DNA from: Proteromonas lacertae
Lineage: Eukaryota; Sar; Bigyra; Opalinata; Proteromonadidae
Reading direction: 5' to 3'
Length of the DNA: 32,175 nt
NCBI GenBank assembly: GCA_002245135.1
Contig: NGBS01000635.1
Coordinates: forward strand, 1-32,175
Below the pieces are notes generated by a model. That model had not been told where the DNA came from and did not search any database. It was given only the letters and a program-made list of their open reading frames with translations. Of the stretch, positions 28,691 to 32,175 are shown one piece after another (positions within the stretch are counted from its first letter, which is position 1; every line of letters begins with the position of its first letter). The position numbers and the translations under genes are program-made.

Positions 28691-30406
28691 ATGAATTACA
28701 GATATGATATTGAAATTTTAAAAGGATATTGTATTTTATTGATTATTCTTTATCATAATAATGTTCAATTCTTTAAATACGGATTTTTATCAGTTGTGGT
28801 ATTTATTAACATATCAGGGTATTTATCGTCAATTAAACATACCTATAATTTTTTTGCGAATATTTGTCATAGATATTGTAGAATAACACCAAGTTATTAC
28901 ATATTAACAATATATACAGCTTTTTATCTTATTAGACAGAACATAATTAGCGATAATGATGTTAATGATATTTTTTATATATTTGGTTATGTATATAATT
29001 ATAAATTAATAATGAATGAAAATGATTACTTTGTCAAAGAGAATAAGTCTTTATTCAATCATTTATGGTATGTATCTGTTATTTTTCAATTATACATTAT
29101 TCATATTGTTGTTGGCTATATTACTGATTTATCTTATATTTATTATATTATAATCATATTGTCTTTCATATATAATTTTGTTGCTGAAATATATATTCAA
29201 GGTAATATCAATTATTATAATACTATTACTAGAATATGGTATTATTATCTTCACAGATTGTCATATTTTATTAATATAAACATCAATATAGCTATAATAT
29301 TGATTATATTATTAAATACATATAAACTTAGTAATATATTTATCAATACCGTATTTATATCATATATATCAAATGGAATATGTATGAATCAGTCAAATGT
29401 GAATTCTTATTTTATATTTAGTAAATCAATTATTTATTGTGGTAAAATATCATATTCGCTTTATTTATATCATTATATGTATAGTTTTAAATATAATCCA
29501 TTTTATAGTGTTGTTTTTTCATTTCTATCTGCAATAACAAATAATTATGTAATTGAATGTGTGTTAAGAAAACATCCAATACTAATTACTACAATAATTA
29601 TAGTGTGTATTGTTGTCATGAACAATTTTATAAATCTATCAAAAAATATAAAAAAGAACGATGATAATATTAATATTGTAAAAGAGGCAATAAAACATTC
29701 ATCTACTTTATGGTGTAGTCATTGCCATTTTACAGATAATGTTTCTATATCCAGCAAAAATATCTTATTAATAGGAGATTCTCATTTAGAACAGTGGATT
29801 CCAGCTATGTTACCATTCACAAAATCTCATAGTATAATGATTCATTACTTTTATTTTCATTTGAAAATTGATAACTGCAAAAATAAATACAAAGGTTACT
29901 TTGATAGTATAAAAATTAATTGGTCATTGATAATTTTAGGATTTTATACCTCTAAAATTTATAGTGACAATGAAATTAAATATAACTTAATTAAAATGAT
30001 TATGTTTTTAAGCTCTATATCTCCTAAAATATTATACATAGAAGATAGTCCACAATTGTATAGAAATAATATATGTTTACAATGTTATGAAAAACATAAT
30101 CTAAAATGTGATCTGTTTATTGGAAAGAATGTAACAATATTTCCCAGAATAATTCCACCAATTAATAACACACAATACATTTCATTTAATAATATTATAT
30201 GTAAAAACAAAATCTGCCCTTGCATTTATAACAGAATTAGTGTTTATGATACAATGTCACATCTATCACCTCTATATACACAAATGTTTAATAAACATTT
30301 TACTTCTATCTTTTCTAGAATTATTGGTTCATATCATACTGTTAATAAAACAAACAAAATGTGTAACTTTTATGTCCATGGAAAATACTACTACAGACGA
30401 TGCTAA
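28691..30406 (+). CDS. Acyltransferase 3 fused to SGNH domain (OafA/OAC-like sugar O-acetyltransferase)
   Basis: Intact ORF, 571 residues from ATG 28691. N-terminal YRYDIEILKGYCILLIILYH (YRxDI.xL.G..I....YH) and GFLSVVVFINISGYLSS are the catalytic start of acyltransferase-3 enzymes. About ten hydrophobic helices follow to residue ~320. The C-terminal domain has LLIGDSHLEQWIP (GDSH, block I) and DTMSHLSPLYTQMF (D..H, block V) of SGNH esterase/acetyltransferases. Such fusions acetylate sugars in bacterial envelopes and exist in animals such as nematode OAC proteins. The helical domain is thought to carry the acyl group across the membrane for transfer by the SGNH domain. Here it would O-acetylate surface glycans (inferred). 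Convergent with the GT31 gene, stops 12 bp apart. Confidence 0.85.
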   Translation: MNYRYDIEILKGYCILLIILYHNNVQFFKYGFLSVVVFINISGYLSSIKHTYNFFANICHRYCRITPSYYILTIYTAFYLIRQNIISDNDVNDIFYIFGYVYNYKLIMNENDYFVKENKSLFNHLWYVSVIFQLYIIHIVVGYITDLSYIYYIIIILSFIYNFVAEIYIQGNINYYNTITRIWYYYLHRLSYFINININIAIILIILLNTYKLSNIFINTVFISYISNGICMNQSNVNSYFIFSKSIIYCGKISYSLYLYHYMYSFKYNPFYSVVFSFLSAITNNYVIECVLRKHPILITTIIIVCIVVMNNFINLSKNIKKNDDNINIVKEAIKHSSTLWCSHCHFTDNVSISSKNILLIGDSHLEQWIPAMLPFTKSHSIMIHYFYFHLKIDNCKNKYKGYFDSIKINWSLIILGFYTSKIYSDNEIKYNLIKMIMFLSSISPKILYIEDSPQLYRNNICLQCYEKHNLKCDLFIGKNVTIFPRIIPPINNTQYISFNNIICKNKICPCIYNRISVYDTMSHLSPLYTQMFNKHFTSIFSRIIGSYHTVNKTNKMCNFYVHGKYYYRRC

Positions 30407-30418
30407 TGCAATTTAAAA

Positions 30419-31366
30419 CTACATACCATTTATTAACTTATACAGTTTTAGATAATTGATATAATTTACTCCATGGATTGATATAGTGTTATTATCTATA
30501 TTTGTAACATTATTTTCTTTTAATTTACTCACTATTTTATGCCTTATTTTGCAGAAAGAATAATTGCTTTTTGAAGTCAATAAACCAATATGAACATCTT
30601 CTTTGTATATTATTGGATATACAGTAAAAGAAATATTGTTAATATAGTTTATAAGTATATAATTATAAATTGCAAAATATCCAAATATATATGAAGGTAG
30701 ATTGTTTTTCTTATATGAATAATAAGGGATATAATGTACTGAATTTTTATTTCTGCAAACTACTTCGTTTTTACTTAAAATTCCATAAGAGCAAGTTGTA
30801 TTTATTAATGATAGTAAATAAATGTATGTTAGTTTTATATTAGGAATAACATCTTGATCATTTTTTATAAGATATATAAATTTGCAATTATCAACTACCC
30901 ATTTCATCATCCATATTGTTAATATGGTAAGATTTAAATAACTCTCATATAGAGATAATTGGATTATGTCATTGTATAACTTTACTTCTATCGATAATAA
31001 ATAATTATAATAATCTACATTAGAATTTGCTATAAAGAAGAATAGCAATGAATTATAATATTTCATTTGTTTTCCTAATGTCTTTCTAATAACCATTCTA
31101 ATGTTAAATGAATCTGATGTTGATGTAACACCAAAAACAATGAATGAATTGTATTTAATTTTATGAATTGGCTTTTGAATATATAAAACACTTTGAACTT
31201 GATACAAAGAAATACTAGTATTATATGTTAATAGCTTCTTATATGTTTTTGGTGAAATACCTTTTATTTTTAATAAATATAGCATATTTAATAATGATAT
31301 ATACATAAAACAATATAAAATGAAATAGATAATAATAAATGTGGCTAAAATGTATGATATTTTCAT
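30419..31366 (-). CDS. GT31-family beta-1,3-galactosyltransferase-like enzyme
   Basis: Intact ORF, 315 residues from ATG 31364-31366. Signal-anchor at residues 7-33. Family motifs in order: SFNIRMVIRKTLGKQ (R..IR.TWG with Trp changed to Leu), FFFIANS, EVKLYNDIIQLSLYESYLNL (E...Y.DI...D.Y.NLT), IYLIKNDQDVIPN (the DDD motif appears as NDQD), PSYIFGYFAIYN and IIYKEDVHIGL (EDV.G). Overall spacing matches beta-1,3-galactosyl/N-acetylglucosaminyl-transferases. The altered Trp and DDD residues could reduce activity or indicate divergent specificity. Golgi type II protein by layout. Confidence 0.8.
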   Translation of the reverse strand: MKISYILATFIIIYFILYCFMYISLLNMLYLLKIKGISPKTYKKLLTYNTSISLYQVQSVLYIQKPIHKIKYNSFIVFGVTSTSDSFNIRMVIRKTLGKQMKYYNSLLFFFIANSNVDYYNYLLSIEVKLYNDIIQLSLYESYLNLTILTIWMMKWVVDNCKFIYLIKNDQDVIPNIKLTYIYLLSLINTTCSYGILSKNEVVCRNKNSVHYIPYYSYKKNNLPSYIFGYFAIYNYILINYINNISFTVYPIIYKEDVHIGLLTSKSNYSFCKIRHKIVSKLKENNVTNIDNNTISIHGVNYINYLKLYKLINGM

Positions 31367-31407
31367 TTAAACTGTAAAGCAGAATTATATCAGCTTGATT
31401 AACTTTG

Positions 31408-32175
31408 CTAGTTATAGTTACATATACAAAATGGTTTCCAATTAAAGCAATTAATGTTTTTTATTATTCTATCTCTTTTTGCTTTAATTATTGCATTACT
31501 ATCTATATTCACATCATCCAAAAATAAAAGTGTATGTCTATGTGATAATTGTTTCATGTTAATTATATCGTTATAAATAGATATTTGTTTGTGATCACCA
31601 TCAATATGAATTATATCACACACAATATTCTTAGAATGAGGCACAGTTTCTTCACTTTTTCCCCAAATAATATTCATATTAAAATAATTAGAAATAATAT
31701 TATAACAACATTTAGAATAATTCATACCATAATCAAATCCATAATAGACTAAATTATGTTTCAAAGATGTAAGGAATGTAAGAGATCCGATACCGACTTG
31801 AAATCCTATTTCGCATATATTTCTAATTGTATATATTTTATTACTGTTGATTATTTCGTTTCTATATATAAGCATTTGGTCATAATAAGCAGAAATATCA
31901 CCATCCTTTTTGGATAACATATTTGCATATTTTTGACTTCTAAATGACTTTGATAATAACCTAATAGAATCTAAAATGTAGAATGAATCTACAGATTCAT
32001 TAGTATATATATTTTTAAACTTTGTAACATTATATTCAAATCGGGAATATTATTATATGATTCATGAACTAGAGTGATGTAGTCTTTATTGGGATATCTA
32101 TTAAATTTCATATTTGTATGTTTAAAAATTACATTATATAATATATATAAGGATAATAAATTAATCGTAAGTATA
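31408..32175 (-). CDS. Methyltransferase (Methyltransf_24-like), runs off the window, one frame break
   Basis: The main frame (from beyond 32030 to 31408) includes ICEIGFQVGIGSLTFLTSL (SAM motif I), YYGFDYGMN (motif post-I), IIHIDGDHKQ and TLLFLDDVNID, matching class I methyltransferases of the Methyltransf_24 type. The ATG at 31920 is internal: the frame is open upstream to about 32036, where a one-base shift near ATTCAAATC leads into a second frame. That frame contains MKFNRYPNKDYITLVHE and, before it, a hydrophobic anchor continuing to the window edge. The real gene is thus a membrane-anchored methyltransferase of more than 240 residues with its start outside the window. Shift at 32036-32042 may be an assembly error. 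Confidence 0.65.

Noticed and set aside
1-32175. Alternative genetic code with TAG or TAA as sense codons
   Set aside because: In-frame stops occur only in genes that also have frameshifts or missing parts. The intact long ORFs (ATPase, FkbM, acyltransferase, GT31) are ended normally and need no reassignment.
1-32175. CRISPR arrays, rRNA or tRNA genes
   Set aside because: No regularly spaced repeats, no rRNA-like segment and no convincing tRNA A/B-box cloverleaf were seen by eye on either strand.

Overview
The window starts in a telomere (TTAGGG type, C-rich strand shown) and runs inward through a very AT-rich subtelomere. The host is probably a small-genome metazoan. Evidence: TTAGGG telomere, animal-type families (a GT31 galactosyltransferase and a probable DRAM/Frag1 membrane protein), hAT and Maverick/Polinton-type elements, convergent genes whose stop codons overlap, and at least one candidate spliceosomal intron of only about 26 nt. 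Such tiny introns fit compact parasitic animals such as dicyemids. That placement is inference; no species is claimed.

Layout. 1-466 telomere. 471-1289 a putative glycosyltransferase whose ATG lies 4 bp from the last telomere repeat. 1290-3800 repeat remnants, a transposon end at 2001, two hairpin-rich segments and a broken small gene. 3807-7485 a decayed Maverick/Polinton-like block on the minus strand: integrase, capsid-like protein, packaging-type ATPase and an unidentified gene (possible minor capsid). 7742-12187 a broken hAT transposase split by a clean 3,341-bp insertion (8448-11788) with about 105-bp terminal inverted repeats, 5-bp target duplications (GCATT) and an Ulp1-like protease remnant. 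12188-12805 a long palindromic foldback element. 13244-14208 a fucosyltransferase-like gene with one frame break. 14660-15860 a palindromic element split by a hAT-like insertion. 15880-16895 a second hAT transposase with a mini-intron. 17525-18433 a glycosyltransferase. 18907-19542 a foldback element with a TACCA target duplication. 20079-21239 two intact unidentified genes. 21704-23030 two convergent host-like genes. 23312-24575 decayed coding fragments. 24812-26020 a GC-richer fragment of a protein-primed type B DNA polymerase. 26065-26517 another foldback copy. 26660-32175 a dense run of glycan-modifying genes: fucosyltransferase-like, FkbM methyltransferase, acyltransferase-SGNH, GT31, and a methyltransferase running off the right edge.

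The non-transposon genes have a common theme. All are single-exon, most begin with a hydrophobic signal-anchor, and they would add or modify sugars (fucosyl, galactosyl, O-methyl, O-acetyl) in the secretory pathway. Together with the telomere, paralogous copies, broken copies and dense mobile elements, this resembles a subtelomeric surface-glycan diversification array. That functional reading is inference.

Several frame breaks fall in or next to homopolymer runs (near 6420, 9594-9599, 13859-13866, perhaps 22690 and 32040). Some apparent pseudogenes may therefore be assembly errors.
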